A program made the translations under genes and the position numbers. The notes beneath the pieces were generated by a model. That model worked only from the letters and a program-made list of their open reading frames with translations, had not been told where the DNA came from and did not search any database. Positions 40,913-48,738 of a stretch of 54,031 nucleotides of DNA are shown one piece after another. Source of the stretch: Chryseobacterium sp. CH21 (lineage in GTDB: Bacteria > Bacteroidota > Bacteroidia > Flavobacteriales > Weeksellaceae). Within the stretch, counting starts at the first letter, position 1, and each line of letters starts with the position of its first letter. The stretch is from the NCBI RefSeq assembly GCF_004119445.1, contig NZ_QICI01000049.1, positions 1-54,031 on the forward strand. Reading direction: 5' to 3'.

Positions 40913-41262
40913 AATAGTATTGTTTGAATTTAATTTTTGCATTGAATTTATTGTGGATAATTCAATGAATTTTCATCATATTCATTGTTTTGTGATATAA
41001 ATTTAGCAAAATTTGTTTAAATAAAACAATTATTAAGGTTAATAATGTGTAATCCATGTTATGAATCATGATTAAAAAGTGAATAACTCCATTATCGGAT
41101 TTTTTTTTGTATATTTTATAGATATGGCATTAAAAAGAGAGAAAAATGGAGAATTTTTTAATGTGTTTTTAGTCTTTTTTTACCGGATATTTCCCATGAA
41201 AGCTTGGTAGAGTGAACTTTGAAATCAAGTACCACAAAAGTTAAAATTGTTCAAAAAAACGC
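40913..41262. other. divergent intergenic region
   Basis: Separates the amide hydrolase (minus) from the phytochrome gene (plus). Very AT-rich. No minus-strand promoter element matched the consensus; a plus-strand -7 element follows at 41263. Confidence 0.4.
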
Positions 41263-41270
41263 TATATTTG
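41263..41270 (+). promoter_or_regulatory. candidate -7 element TATATTTG
   Basis: Exact TAnnTTTG match ending 21 bases before ATG 41292; TTG 41247-41249 upstream is closer than ideal for -33. Supports ATG 41292 over the upstream TTG start at 41247. Confidence 0.55.
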
Positions 41271-41291
41271 ATTAATAGACTGAAGAGATAT

Positions 41292-43490
41292 ATGAATTTT
41301 GTAGAATGTCATGAAGAGCCTATCCATATTCCGGGTTCTATACAAAGTTTTGGTTATTTAATTGGCATTGATGCGGAGTCCCATACCATCACTTTTTTTA
41401 GCAGGAATATCTCGGATATATTTACAATCGAAAGCCCGGAAAAACTTTTCGAAAGGAAGATTACAGACTTTCCGGAAAGTTTTCAGAGCATTATTGATTC
41501 AGAGATCTATACTTCATTGGAAAGGTTTACCAGACGTAAAAATGAAACCTATTTTGACAAAATTTTTATCGGTGAAAAAGAATATCACTTCTCCGTCTTT
41601 AGGGATGAGGCTTATATTTTTCTGGAATTTGAAGAAGTTCTGATCAATCCTGATAAAAGAATTTCCAATAAATATGACAATTTTTACATCATCGATAATG
41701 AAAAGGACCTTTGGAATCATCTTCTGGAAACCTTGGCAAAGGTGGTGAACTATGACCGTATGATGGTCTATAAATTCATGATGGATGGTTCCGGAAAAGT
41801 AATTGCAGAAAGGAAGAATGAGAATATGGAAAGCTTTCTGGGGCTTCATTATCCGGAGTCTGATATTCCAAAGCAGGCAAGGGATCTTTATCTTAAAAAA
41901 AGAAAAAGAATTTTTAGCAATATATATGCTGATACCGTTCCTATTTTAAGCAAAAGCCCGGAAAGTATTGATCTTACTTTTTCAGCATCCAGAGGAATGT
42001 CGCCTGTTCATGGGCAGTATCTTAAAAATTCAGGGGCAGCTTCGAGCTTCAGCGTTTCCATTATTATTGAGAATCATCTTTGGGGATTGGTTACCTGCCA
42101 GAATATAGAACCAAAGCATATTGACCTTGAGGACAGAGTACAGGCCGGAATTTTCACTACATTGGCTGCCAATGCCTATTCTTCTTTTAAATCCAAACGC
42201 GAGCTGAATTATCGCCTGGAACTGAATGAAAAAATAGCAGAATTAAAAACTAAATTTTTAAAACATAATTATCTGTTTGATTCTCTGATTGAAAGTAAGA
42301 CAGAGATACAAAACTTACCGGAAGCAGACGGACTGGCCATTATTTCGGATGAAAGTATTGTGACATCAGGCAGTACACCGGATATTGAAAGTATTGCAAA
42401 GATAGTGCAATGGGGGCTGGGGCGCACAAATGATCGTCTTTATGTAAGCCGAAGCTTCCTTAAAGATTATGGTGAAGAACTGAATCTGTCTAAAAATGCT
42501 GCCGGAGTTATTATTTATTTTATCGAAAGGGAAAAAAATGAGATGCTGATCTGGTTCCGTAAAGAGTTTGATGAGCATATTGACTGGGCTGGAAATCCTG
42601 AAAAAAGAGTAGCCGTATTTTCTCAGAACGGCGAAGAAAAACAGATGATATCCCCCAGAACCTCTTTCCGTATTTTCACAGAAAATATAAAAGGATATTC
42701 TACAAGATGGAATTCCCGGAATATAAGTGCAGTGCATGCTGTAAGGGATTTGATTTTAGAAACATCCCATAAAAACTATAATACTATTAAAAGTCTTAAT
42801 GATGAGCTGAAGAAAGTAAATGAAGAACTGGATAGTTTTTCTTATACCATTTCTCATGATTTAGGAACTCCATTGACGGTCATGAAACTGAATGCTCAGA
42901 TGCTTTTGGGAAATCTTGTAGGCGACTCTGAAAAAAGCAAGACCAAGATCAATTCAATTATCGAAGAGATTGATAATATGGCCGAAATGATGCAGGATGT
43001 ATTGCAGCTCAGCCGTGCTAAGCACAGTGAAGTACAACTTGAAACCCTGAAAACAGCTTCTACGATCAGGAAAATTTCTGAAAATGCCAAGATGACTTAT
43101 GGAAGTCCAACCAGTGAAGTTATTATTAAAGAGTGTCCGGATGTTTTAGCGGATAAAACGATGCTTCATCAGGTATTTCTGAATATTATCAACAATGCCT
43201 TAAAATATTCTTCTCACAAAGATCATCCGAAAGTGGAAATTGAAGGAACGGAAGATGAGCAGACTATTATATACAGGATCTCTGACAATGGTATTGGTAT
43301 TCCCGAAGAGGAGAAGCATAAGATGTTTAAAATCTTTAACAGGATGGATAATGCCAAGAAATTCAAAGGAAATGGGATCGGATTGTCTATTGTACACCGT
43401 ATCATGAAAAGAATTGGCGGAAATGTTGATTTTGAAAGCAATGAAGAGGGTACCTCTTTTATTTTAACGTTCAAAAAGCCTTATATTTGA
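41292..43490 (+). CDS. bphP: bacteriophytochrome histidine kinase
   Basis: A 732-residue red/far-red light sensor. C6 in VECHEEPIHIPGSIQSFG is at the biliverdin-attachment position of bacterial phytochromes. The PAS domain follows, then a GAF domain with VNYDRMMVYKF, the HYPESDIPKQ chromophore motif (~190) and SPVHGQYLKN (conserved His), and a PHY domain with the PRTSFRIF motif (~455). The transmitter has an H-box YTISHDLGTPLTV (H522), an N-box NIINNALKYSS, and G-boxes DNGIGIP and GNGIGLSIVHRIM. No receiver domain and no response-regulator gene is adjacent. Twenty bases before its haem oxygenase gene, so probably co-transcribed. Confidence 0.9.
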   Translation: MNFVECHEEPIHIPGSIQSFGYLIGIDAESHTITFFSRNISDIFTIESPEKLFERKITDFPESFQSIIDSEIYTSLERFTRRKNETYFDKIFIGEKEYHFSVFRDEAYIFLEFEEVLINPDKRISNKYDNFYIIDNEKDLWNHLLETLAKVVNYDRMMVYKFMMDGSGKVIAERKNENMESFLGLHYPESDIPKQARDLYLKKRKRIFSNIYADTVPILSKSPESIDLTFSASRGMSPVHGQYLKNSGAASSFSVSIIIENHLWGLVTCQNIEPKHIDLEDRVQAGIFTTLAANAYSSFKSKRELNYRLELNEKIAELKTKFLKHNYLFDSLIESKTEIQNLPEADGLAIISDESIVTSGSTPDIESIAKIVQWGLGRTNDRLYVSRSFLKDYGEELNLSKNAAGVIIYFIEREKNEMLIWFRKEFDEHIDWAGNPEKRVAVFSQNGEEKQMISPRTSFRIFTENIKGYSTRWNSRNISAVHAVRDLILETSHKNYNTIKSLNDELKKVNEELDSFSYTISHDLGTPLTVMKLNAQMLLGNLVGDSEKSKTKINSIIEEIDNMAEMMQDVLQLSRAKHSEVQLETLKTASTIRKISENAKMTYGSPTSEVIIKECPDVLADKTMLHQVFLNIINNALKYSSHKDHPKVEIEGTEDEQTIIYRISDNGIGIPEEEKHKMFKIFNRMDNAKKFKGNGIGLSIVHRIMKRIGGNVDFESNEEGTSFILTFKKPYI

Positions 43491-43510
43491 GTAACTTTTA
43501 AAACGTTATT

Positions 43511-44062
43511 ATGGTATCAGAATATCTTAAACAGAATACAGCCGATTATCACGATGCAGCAGAAAAACTTTTTAATTCTGAAAAGATTTTTAATAAAACT
43601 TTCACTTTAGAGGATTATAAAAAGATAATACACACCAATTACCTGATGCTTCTTCACAGTGAAGATAAAATTTTCAGCAGCCTTTCTGATAAGTATGCAG
43701 AAAAACTTCAGCTGGATGCAAGAAAAAAGCTTTCGCTTATTGAAAAGGATCTGAAAAGCCTTTCTCTGGAAAATCAGGAAGTTTCTCATCCTCTTGAATT
43801 CAACAATGAGCATGAAGCCTTGGGAGCTATGTACGTTATTGAAGGTTCTACGCTTGGAGGAAATGTTATTGCCAAACAGCTTTCTAAAACAGAAGGATTT
43901 GATGAGGTTACCTTCAACTTTTTCGGATGTTACCAGGAAAATACAGGACCTATGTGGAAAAATTTCAAGGAAGTTCTGGATACAGAAGTAACGGAAGAAA
44001 ACTACAATGAAGTGCTTTCCGGCGCAAAAAAATTATATACGTTTTTACTGAACGTCAACTAA
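43511..44062 (+). CDS. bphO: biliverdin-producing haem oxygenase
   Basis: A 183-residue helical haem oxygenase-like protein. H14 in TADYHDAAEKLF fits the proximal haem ligand, and GAMYVIEGSTLGGNVIAKQL (~110-130) matches the distal-helix Gly-rich segment. It opens haem to biliverdin, the phytochrome chromophore. Position directly after bphP, as in many bacteria, is strong support. A hairpin ends the transcript. Confidence 0.88.
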   Translation: MVSEYLKQNTADYHDAAEKLFNSEKIFNKTFTLEDYKKIIHTNYLMLLHSEDKIFSSLSDKYAEKLQLDARKKLSLIEKDLKSLSLENQEVSHPLEFNNEHEALGAMYVIEGSTLGGNVIAKQLSKTEGFDEVTFNFFGCYQENTGPMWKNFKEVLDTEVTEENYNEVLSGAKKLYTFLLNVN

Positions 44063-44081
44063 TTTATTTTAATTCTAATTA

Positions 44082-44115
44082 AATTCCTGAAAAATTGCTC
44101 AATTTTTCAGGAATT
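44082..44115. terminator. perfect 15-pair palindrome between bphO and mdh
   Basis: AATTCCTGAAAAATT (44082-44096) pairs with 44101-44115 around GCTC. No T tail, but it likely ends the bphP-bphO transcript and overlaps the presumed -33 of mdh. Confidence 0.65.
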
Positions 44116-44117
44116 GT

Positions 44118-44125
44118 TAAATTTG
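44118..44125 (+). promoter_or_regulatory. mdh promoter, -7 TAAATTTG with -33 TTG
   Basis: Exact TAnnTTTG match with TTG at 44095-44097, 20 bases before it, the best full promoter in the window. About 55 bases lie between the -7 element and ATG 44181. Confidence 0.6.
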
Positions 44126-44180
44126 GGGAGTTTCAAATTTAAACTTAACTAACAAAAAATAATTTTTAAAAAGTAACAAT

Positions 44181-45107
44181 ATGAAAGTAACTGTAGTAGG
44201 TGCAGGCGCTGTAGGAGCAAGCTGTGCAGAATACATCGCAATGAAGAACTTCTGTTCAGAAGTAGTTTTAGTAGACATTAAAGAAGGGTTTGCTGAAGGA
44301 AAAGCAATGGATTTGATGCAGACAGCATCTCTTAACGGATTTGATACAAAAATTACGGGTACAACAGGAGATTACAGCAAAACTGCAGGTTCTCATGTAG
44401 CAGTAATCACTTCAGGGATTCCTAGAAAACCTGGAATGACAAGAGAAGAACTGATCGGTATCAATGCTGGTATCGTGAAAGAAGTTACTGAAAACTTAGT
44501 AAAACATTCTCCGGAAGTAATCATCATCGTAGTTTCTAACCCAATGGATACTATGGCTTACCTTGTTCACAAAACTTCAGGTCTTCCTAAGCACAAAATC
44601 ATCGGAATGGGTGGTGCATTAGACTCTGCAAGATTCAAATACAGATTGGCTGAAGCATTAGAAGCTCCAATTTCTGATGTGGACGGAATGGTAATTGCTG
44701 CTCACAGTGATACAGGTATGCTTCCATTATTGAGCAAAGCTACAAGAAATGGTGTTCCTGTAACTGAATTCTTAAGTGATGAGCAACAAAAATATGTCAT
44801 TGAAGAAACTAAAGTAGGAGGAGCTACTCTTACCAAATTATTAGGAACTTCTGCTTGGTATGCTCCAGGTGCAGCAGTTTCTGTAATGGTTCAGGCTATT
44901 GCATGTGACCAGAAGAAAATGATCCCTTGTTCTTTAATGCTTGAAGGAGAATACGGACAAAATGATATCTGTTTAGGTGTTCCAGCTATCATCGGAGCAA
45001 ACGGAGTAGAATCAATTGTAAATGTAACGTTGACTGCTGAAGAGCAATTGAAATTCGCTGAAGCTGCCAATGCAGTAAGAGAGGTGAATGGAGATCTTAA
45101 ATTTTAA
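44181..45107 (+). CDS. mdh: malate dehydrogenase
   Basis: A 308-residue NAD-dependent malate dehydrogenase of the lactate/malate dehydrogenase-like class, interconverting malate and oxaloacetate. The N-terminal GAGAVGASCAE binds NAD, with D32-33 (VLVDIKEG) selecting NAD. RKPGMTREELI holds the substrate-loop Arg, and VIAAHSDTGMLPL carries the catalytic His. It stands alone, with its own promoter and strong terminator, near the dicarboxylate uptake/SDH operon but on the other strand. Confidence 0.95.
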   Translation: MKVTVVGAGAVGASCAEYIAMKNFCSEVVLVDIKEGFAEGKAMDLMQTASLNGFDTKITGTTGDYSKTAGSHVAVITSGIPRKPGMTREELIGINAGIVKEVTENLVKHSPEVIIIVVSNPMDTMAYLVHKTSGLPKHKIIGMGGALDSARFKYRLAEALEAPISDVDGMVIAAHSDTGMLPLLSKATRNGVPVTEFLSDEQQKYVIEETKVGGATLTKLLGTSAWYAPGAAVSVMVQAIACDQKKMIPCSLMLEGEYGQNDICLGVPAIIGANGVESIVNVTLTAEEQLKFAEAANAVREVNGDLKF

Positions 45108-45142
45108 TGATAGCCTGCTTTTAAGTAGGAATTAAAATAATA

Positions 45143-45185
45143 AACCCCGGCTGTTTCAAATTGAAACAGCCGGGGTTGTTTTTTG
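45143..45185 (+). terminator. strong terminator after mdh
   Basis: Seventeen-pair perfect stem (45143-45159 with 45161-45177; left arm AACCCCGGCTGTTTCAA) followed by GTTTTTT. Confidence 0.92.
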
Positions 45186-45281
45186 GAGAATCTTTAATTT
45201 TAAATTAAGCCATTAAGAAAAATGAAGAAGGTAAGATTGATGAAGAAAAATCAAATGATTTTTTAAGTTTAACGGTTTGAG

Positions 45282-45314
45282 GTCTTCGGCGCGGCCACAG
45301 GCCGCGCCGAAGAC
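45282..45314. repeat. GC-rich 15-pair hairpin
   Basis: GTCTTCGGCGCGGCC (45282-45296) pairs perfectly with 45300-45314 around ACA. Highly GC-rich for this genome; part of the outer left boundary of the RAYT locus. Confidence 0.85.
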
Positions 45315-45357
45315 TATAATAATACAATTTCAAATGCAATATCACTTCGTTGTATTC
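45299..45357 (+). repeat. left copy of a ~60-base direct repeat flanking the RAYT gene
   Basis: Begins AGGCCGCGCCGAA and ends TATCACTTCGTTGTATTC. It aligns over its length to 46044-46103, with identity strongest at both ends. Confidence 0.75.
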
Positions 45358-45363
45358 CTTTTG

Positions 45364-45386
45364 CTGGCGCGAGCGTCCCGCTCGTG
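45364..45386 (-). repeat. REP hairpin, left copy
   Basis: CGCGAGCG-TCC-CGCTCGTG hairpin (45368-45386) preceded by CTGG. The 23-base unit is the reverse complement of 46018-46040 with one mismatch, in the loop. Confidence 0.85.
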
Positions 45387-45393
45387 ATCACCC

Positions 45394-45945
45394 TCACAAA
45401 TTAACATCTATTTCCAGCACCTTTTCATAATCATCACAATAGTTTCTTGCGCTGCTATATTTCCATTCCCAAGGCTCCATAACAAATCCCGATTTTACAG
45501 GATTTTGATGAACATAATTTAATTTTTGCTCAAATACTTTCAATGTCCATATTTCTATTTGATTATTATTTTGCTGCCAAAACTGATATTTTTTTATATT
45601 AGAATTTTGATTTCCTGCTTTTTTGAACATCCATAATAACCATTCTTTTCTACTTTCCTGAGTGTTTTCTTCTATAGCTGTAAGTAACTTTTTAGCAGTA
45701 AAGCCTTTAAAATCTCTTATTAATTCTGAAGGCTGACCTTTTTCTGATCTGAAGATTAAATGTATATGGCTGGGCATAATACAATATCCAAAAATAGTCA
45801 TTCCTTTATTCTTTCGGCAGTAATTCAATGCTTCAATAATGATATCAAAATATTCTATCCTTGTAAAAACATCGATCCAAAATACCGTGGCAAAGCTTAT
45901 AAAATAGGCTCCTTCTTTTTCATGAAATTTGTATTTTCTACTCAT
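45394..45945 (-). CDS. REP-associated tyrosine transposase (RAYT)
   Basis: A 183-residue single-domain HUH nuclease of the IS200-like Y1 transposase superfamily, RAYT group. GYCIMPSHIHLIF contains the HUH pair H60 and H62; LNYVHQNPVKSGFV carries the likely nucleophile Y144; the C-terminal WEWKYSSARNY is a RAYT hallmark. Such proteins nick and join single-stranded REP hairpins. The gene is bracketed by two near-identical inverted REP hairpins, 7 bases after its stop codon and 72 bases before its start codon. It is intact, and there is no second transposase gene. Whether it is active or domesticated cannot be told. Confidence 0.88.
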   Translation of the reverse strand: MSRKYKFHEKEGAYFISFATVFWIDVFTRIEYFDIIIEALNYCRKNKGMTIFGYCIMPSHIHLIFRSEKGQPSELIRDFKGFTAKKLLTAIEENTQESRKEWLLWMFKKAGNQNSNIKKYQFWQQNNNQIEIWTLKVFEQKLNYVHQNPVKSGFVMEPWEWKYSSARNYCDDYEKVLEIDVNL

Positions 45946-46017
45946 ATTTTAAGAATAGTAAAAACTTACATTACTATTTCAGAAATTGAATTTTCAAAAA
46001 GTTTATTGTTTTGAGGA

Positions 46018-46040
46018 CACGAGCGAGACGCTCGCGCCAG
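46018..46040 (+). repeat. REP hairpin, right copy
   Basis: CACGAGCG-AGA-CGCTCGCG (46018-46036) followed by CCAG; inverted relative to the left copy, one mismatch over 23 bases. Confidence 0.85.
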
Positions 46041-46043
46041 CGG

Positions 46044-46103
46044 AGGCCGCGCCGAATCCTATCATAACAAAATTTTCAATACTAAAATCACTTCGTCTTA
46101 TTC
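46044..46103 (+). repeat. right copy of the ~60-base direct repeat
   Basis: Begins AGGCCGCGCCGAA and ends AATCACTTCGTCTTATTC. Its last 16 bases are the 3' end and stop codon of the hydrolase gene on the minus strand. Confidence 0.75.
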
Positions 46104-47003
46104 ACAAAACGATTTACAGCATTCACAAATTCTTTATTTTTTTCATAATACAGCAGATGTCCGCCATCAATAGCAACTACCTTTTGATTGGGAAACCGGA
46201 AGGTTTTATAATGCTGAGTTCCGACTGCTTTATCTTTTTTCCAGTGATGATAAGTACAGGAATATGAATGTCTTTTGTAATAGGAGCGTAATCGGCATAA
46301 TATTCCGGAAAATCTTTAGGTTTTGAAATGACGGCCATTCCGAAGTCGATGATACGGGGATGGAGAGAATCAATTTTATCGGATTCTTTTATGGTTTCAA
46401 TCTCTTCAGTCAGGAATTTATATCCGATTCTTTTCTTTCTTAATGCACTACTGATTTTTGAGAGTTCTGAAGATAGACTGTCTTTAGGTACTTCTCTGTT
46501 TTTTGCCTGTAAAATGCTGTTTCCGTATTCAATTTGTTCTTTGACAGATTCATCATTCAGAAAATGCAGTGTGACATTGGCAAGAATGAGTCCTTTGGTA
46601 TACTGGGGATATTTTTTTGCATAATTAACAGCTATAATTCCGCCAAAAGAATGAGCCAATAGAAAAATCTTTTCCAATTTGAGATGTTGTCTGAGTTCTT
46701 CAATATCCTGAACCATTTTATCAAGGTGATAATTTTCAGAAGTACCAGATTCGCCGGAGCCTCGCTGGTCCATATAAATCATCTGCATATTTTTTTCCAA
46801 GTTGTTTCCTCCCATCAGTTCAAAAGATGCATAACCCTGTCCGGGACCTCCGGGAATATAAAGACAGGTTTCACCTTTTCCGGAGACTTTATATTTGATC
46901 TTTACATGATCTGAGGTTTCATAAAAGCTTTCAGCGGGATGATTCTGAGCTGAAACGACAGTCAGGGAAACGAAAAAAAGAGTAGGAGGACAATTGTTTT
47001 CAT
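46088..47003 (-). pseudogene. secreted alpha/beta hydrolase (proline iminopeptidase-like), two frameshifts
   Basis: An exported alpha/beta hydrolase. From ATG 47003 the lead [10 protein letters not shown] would continue [20 protein letters not shown] after adding one T to the T7 run near 46972-46978. [17 protein letters not shown] is the oxyanion-loop motif. [11 protein letters not shown] and [15 protein letters not shown] give the nucleophile Ser in the GxSxG position, though written H-S-F-G-G. A second indel in the A6 run near 46236-46241 restores [16 protein letters not shown] then [18 protein letters not shown] with the catalytic His. Both corrections give exactly 306 codons ending at TGA 46088-46090. 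Probably intact in reality; the substrate is unknown. Confidence 0.8.
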
Positions 47004-47055
47004 ATTATTATAACAATTGTGAAGGGTTGTTTATTACTAGAATAACAAATTATCA

Positions 47056-47196
47056 ATGTTTATCCATATGAATAAAGCTTTGGCAGCACATCAGATACAT
47101 CCGATCATTGATCATGTATATCCATTTGAAGATGCAAAATATGCTTTCTCTCATCTGGAAAAGGGTGCAACGTGGAAAATTGTGATAAAGTATTAG
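47056..47196 (+). pseudogene. C-terminal fragment of a zinc-type alcohol dehydrogenase/quinone oxidoreductase
   Basis: The frame reads MFIHMNKALAAHQIHPIIDH then VYPFEDAKYAFSHLEKGATW before TAG 47194-47196. This matches the last ~45 residues of medium-chain NADP-dependent dehydrogenases (the 'PxIDxxFPFexA' end). The rest of the gene is absent; the upstream frame closes at 47038-47040. A deletion relic next to the RAYT locus. Confidence 0.6.
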
Positions 47197-47300
47197 GTTT
47201 TACTTCGAAAAGGACTTTTTTAGATCAACAAAAAAATAACTGTAAAAGCAGTGATTTTTTATTTTTATTTAGGAATATGAGTTGGGCTTATTTGAGCTTT

Positions 47301-47852
47301 TCAAAGTTCTGCAATCTTTTCAAACAGCTTAGGATAAATTGTTACTAATCCTGCTTCATCGATTGAAATCTCTGCTTTAAAATCATTTTCTATATTTTCA
47401 TACAGATATTGATTAACAGCTGTTCGGGTATATTGCTGTTGGACAGGTCTGATATGATGGTTTAAGACATCAATATAGATAACATCAATTTTCTGAGAAC
47501 TGTTTTCTGAAAGTTTTAAATTGTTAATCGGTAAAGTGTTGGTAAATGGTGTCAGAGAAATATCTATGAATTTAAAATTATTAAATTCCGGATTTATAAC
47601 ATTATTAATTTTCCATTGATCCTGAATTCTTTTTCCTGTAAATGTTTTTTTGACTTTATTGATCTCTGATTCAATCAAAAACCCCTGAACGATCCAGTCT
47701 TTATCAATGAAAATGTTGTAGTCCACAGCATACATACTGTCTTTATAGCAGCCAATAATTCTTGATTCTGCAATATATTTTTCCTCTTTTCTCTTTAGAT
47801 TAAAATATTCAAGGGACTGGTAGTGAATTCCCCGCCAGATCAATGTTTTCAT
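47301..47852 (-). CDS. putative glycolipid-binding family protein
   Basis: A 183-residue cytoplasmic protein. The N terminus (LIWRGIHYQSLEYFNLKRKE), the central FKFIDISLTPFTNTLPINNL and the C-terminal QQYTRTAVNQYLYENIENDF then ISIDEAGLVTIYPKLFEKI fit the PF06475 family. That family is named for glycolipid binding, though its role is poorly defined. It has no signal peptide. It stands alone on the minus strand. Confidence 0.7.
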   Translation of the reverse strand: MKTLIWRGIHYQSLEYFNLKRKEEKYIAESRIIGCYKDSMYAVDYNIFIDKDWIVQGFLIESEINKVKKTFTGKRIQDQWKINNVINPEFNNFKFIDISLTPFTNTLPINNLKLSENSSQKIDVIYIDVLNHHIRPVQQQYTRTAVNQYLYENIENDFKAEISIDEAGLVTIYPKLFEKIAEL

Positions 47853-48134
47853 AATGGTATTCTTGATGTATTATTCTGAGATGCAAGTTAATGAATGCTA
47901 GGACTGATTACAAAAAAAGAACCTTGCTACCGCACGAATCCTTTTGTGTGGTCGAAAAACTATAAACAATATATAAAATTGAATTCCTAAAAACTTTTAT
48001 CTTACATTTCTAAAAATAACATTATTTATTTAGCCAACAACAAGATAATCCGTATAATTATCACACGATACAATTGTGCGGGAGCCGGGAATATTTTACC
48101 GGACATTTTTTAACCTTTACTTTACAGAATGTAT
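47853..48134. other. intergenic, no gene recognised
   Basis: Divergent region between the glycolipid-binding-like gene and the XRE gene. Short imperfect inverted repeats occur around 48060-48110 (ACACGATACAATTGTGCGGG and CCGG-centred runs), nothing clear. Confidence 0.35.
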
Positions 48135-48142
48135 TATCTTTG
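48135..48142 (+). promoter_or_regulatory. candidate -7 element TATCTTTG
   Basis: Exact TAnnTTTG match ending 22 bases before ATG 48165. No TTG at -33, but a T-rich stretch lies there. Confidence 0.5.
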
Positions 48143-48164
48143 AATCTTCACAAATTGATTAAGA

Positions 48165-48572
48165 ATGGACTATAAAATACATCAGGGAAGAAATGTAAAA
48201 CGTTTTAGAGAAATGCTGGGAATAAAGCAGGAAGCATTAGCTCTGGATTTAGGTGAAGACTGGAATCAAAAGAAGATTTCTTTACTTGAACAAAAAGAAA
48301 CCATCGAAAACCAACTGCTCGAAAAAATATCCGAAGTACTGAAAATTCCCGTAGAAGCTTTTCAAAATTTTGATGAGGAACAGGCTGTGAATATTATTTC
48401 TAATACGTTCACTGATTTCACAGATGGAGCTTCTGCTATCAATATTCATCCTGTTTTTAATCCGCTAGAGGCTATCCTTAAAATGCACGAAGAAAAAATT
48501 GCGTTATATGAACGTATGCTGAAAGAAAAGGATGAAATGATGAGCAGGTTGGAAAAATTGCTTGAAAAGTAA
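48165..48572 (+). CDS. XRE-type helix-turn-helix regulator
   Basis: A 135-residue cytoplasmic regulator. The N-terminal HTH (GRNVKRFREMLGIKQEALAL then LGEDWNQKKISLLEQKETI) is an XRE fold; the C-terminal ~40 residues (LKMHEEKIALYERMLKEKDE) form a coiled coil for dimerisation. A central segment (ISNTFTDFTDGASAINIHPV) is unassigned. Own promoter and terminator. No adjacent gene is an obvious target. Confidence 0.82.
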   Translation: MDYKIHQGRNVKRFREMLGIKQEALALDLGEDWNQKKISLLEQKETIENQLLEKISEVLKIPVEAFQNFDEEQAVNIISNTFTDFTDGASAINIHPVFNPLEAILKMHEEKIALYERMLKEKDEMMSRLEKLLEK

Positions 48573-48585
48573 GAGATAAAAGATA

Positions 48586-48617
48586 AAAACCACTGCGAGA
48601 GCAGTGGTTTTATTTTG
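48586..48617 (+). terminator. terminator of the XRE gene
   Basis: Ten-pair stem AAACCACTGC/GCAGTGGTTT (48587-48596 with 48601-48610), loop GAGA, T-rich tail. Confidence 0.85.
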
Positions 48618-48625
48618 TTTGTGAA

Positions 48626-48648
48626 CACGAGCGAGACGCTCGCGTCAG
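48626..48648 (+). repeat. third REP hairpin copy
   Basis: CACGAGCG-AGA-CGCTCGCG followed by TCAG, nine bases after the XRE terminator. Same orientation as 46018-46040; one substitution (CCAG to TCAG) in 23 bases. No transposase is adjacent. Confidence 0.82.
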
Positions 48649-48707
48649 CAGGGGGTTGTTATTTATTCTACCTCGGAAACCAGAAGGTAAGTTTATTTAA
48701 TAAGCTC

Positions 48708-48723
48708 AAAGTCTGGAGACTTT
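48708..48723. repeat. short palindrome AAAGTCT-GG-AGACTTT
   Basis: Seven-pair perfect hairpin with a GCGCAGC tail, in the same intergenic gap as the third REP copy. Possibly a second dispersed family. Confidence 0.4.
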
Positions 48724-48738
48724 GCGCAGCTGGTTTAA

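Noticed and set aside
41247..41291. Upstream TTG start for the phytochrome
   Set aside because: It lies before the -7 element at 41263-41270; ATG 41292 gives the proper position of the chromophore Cys.
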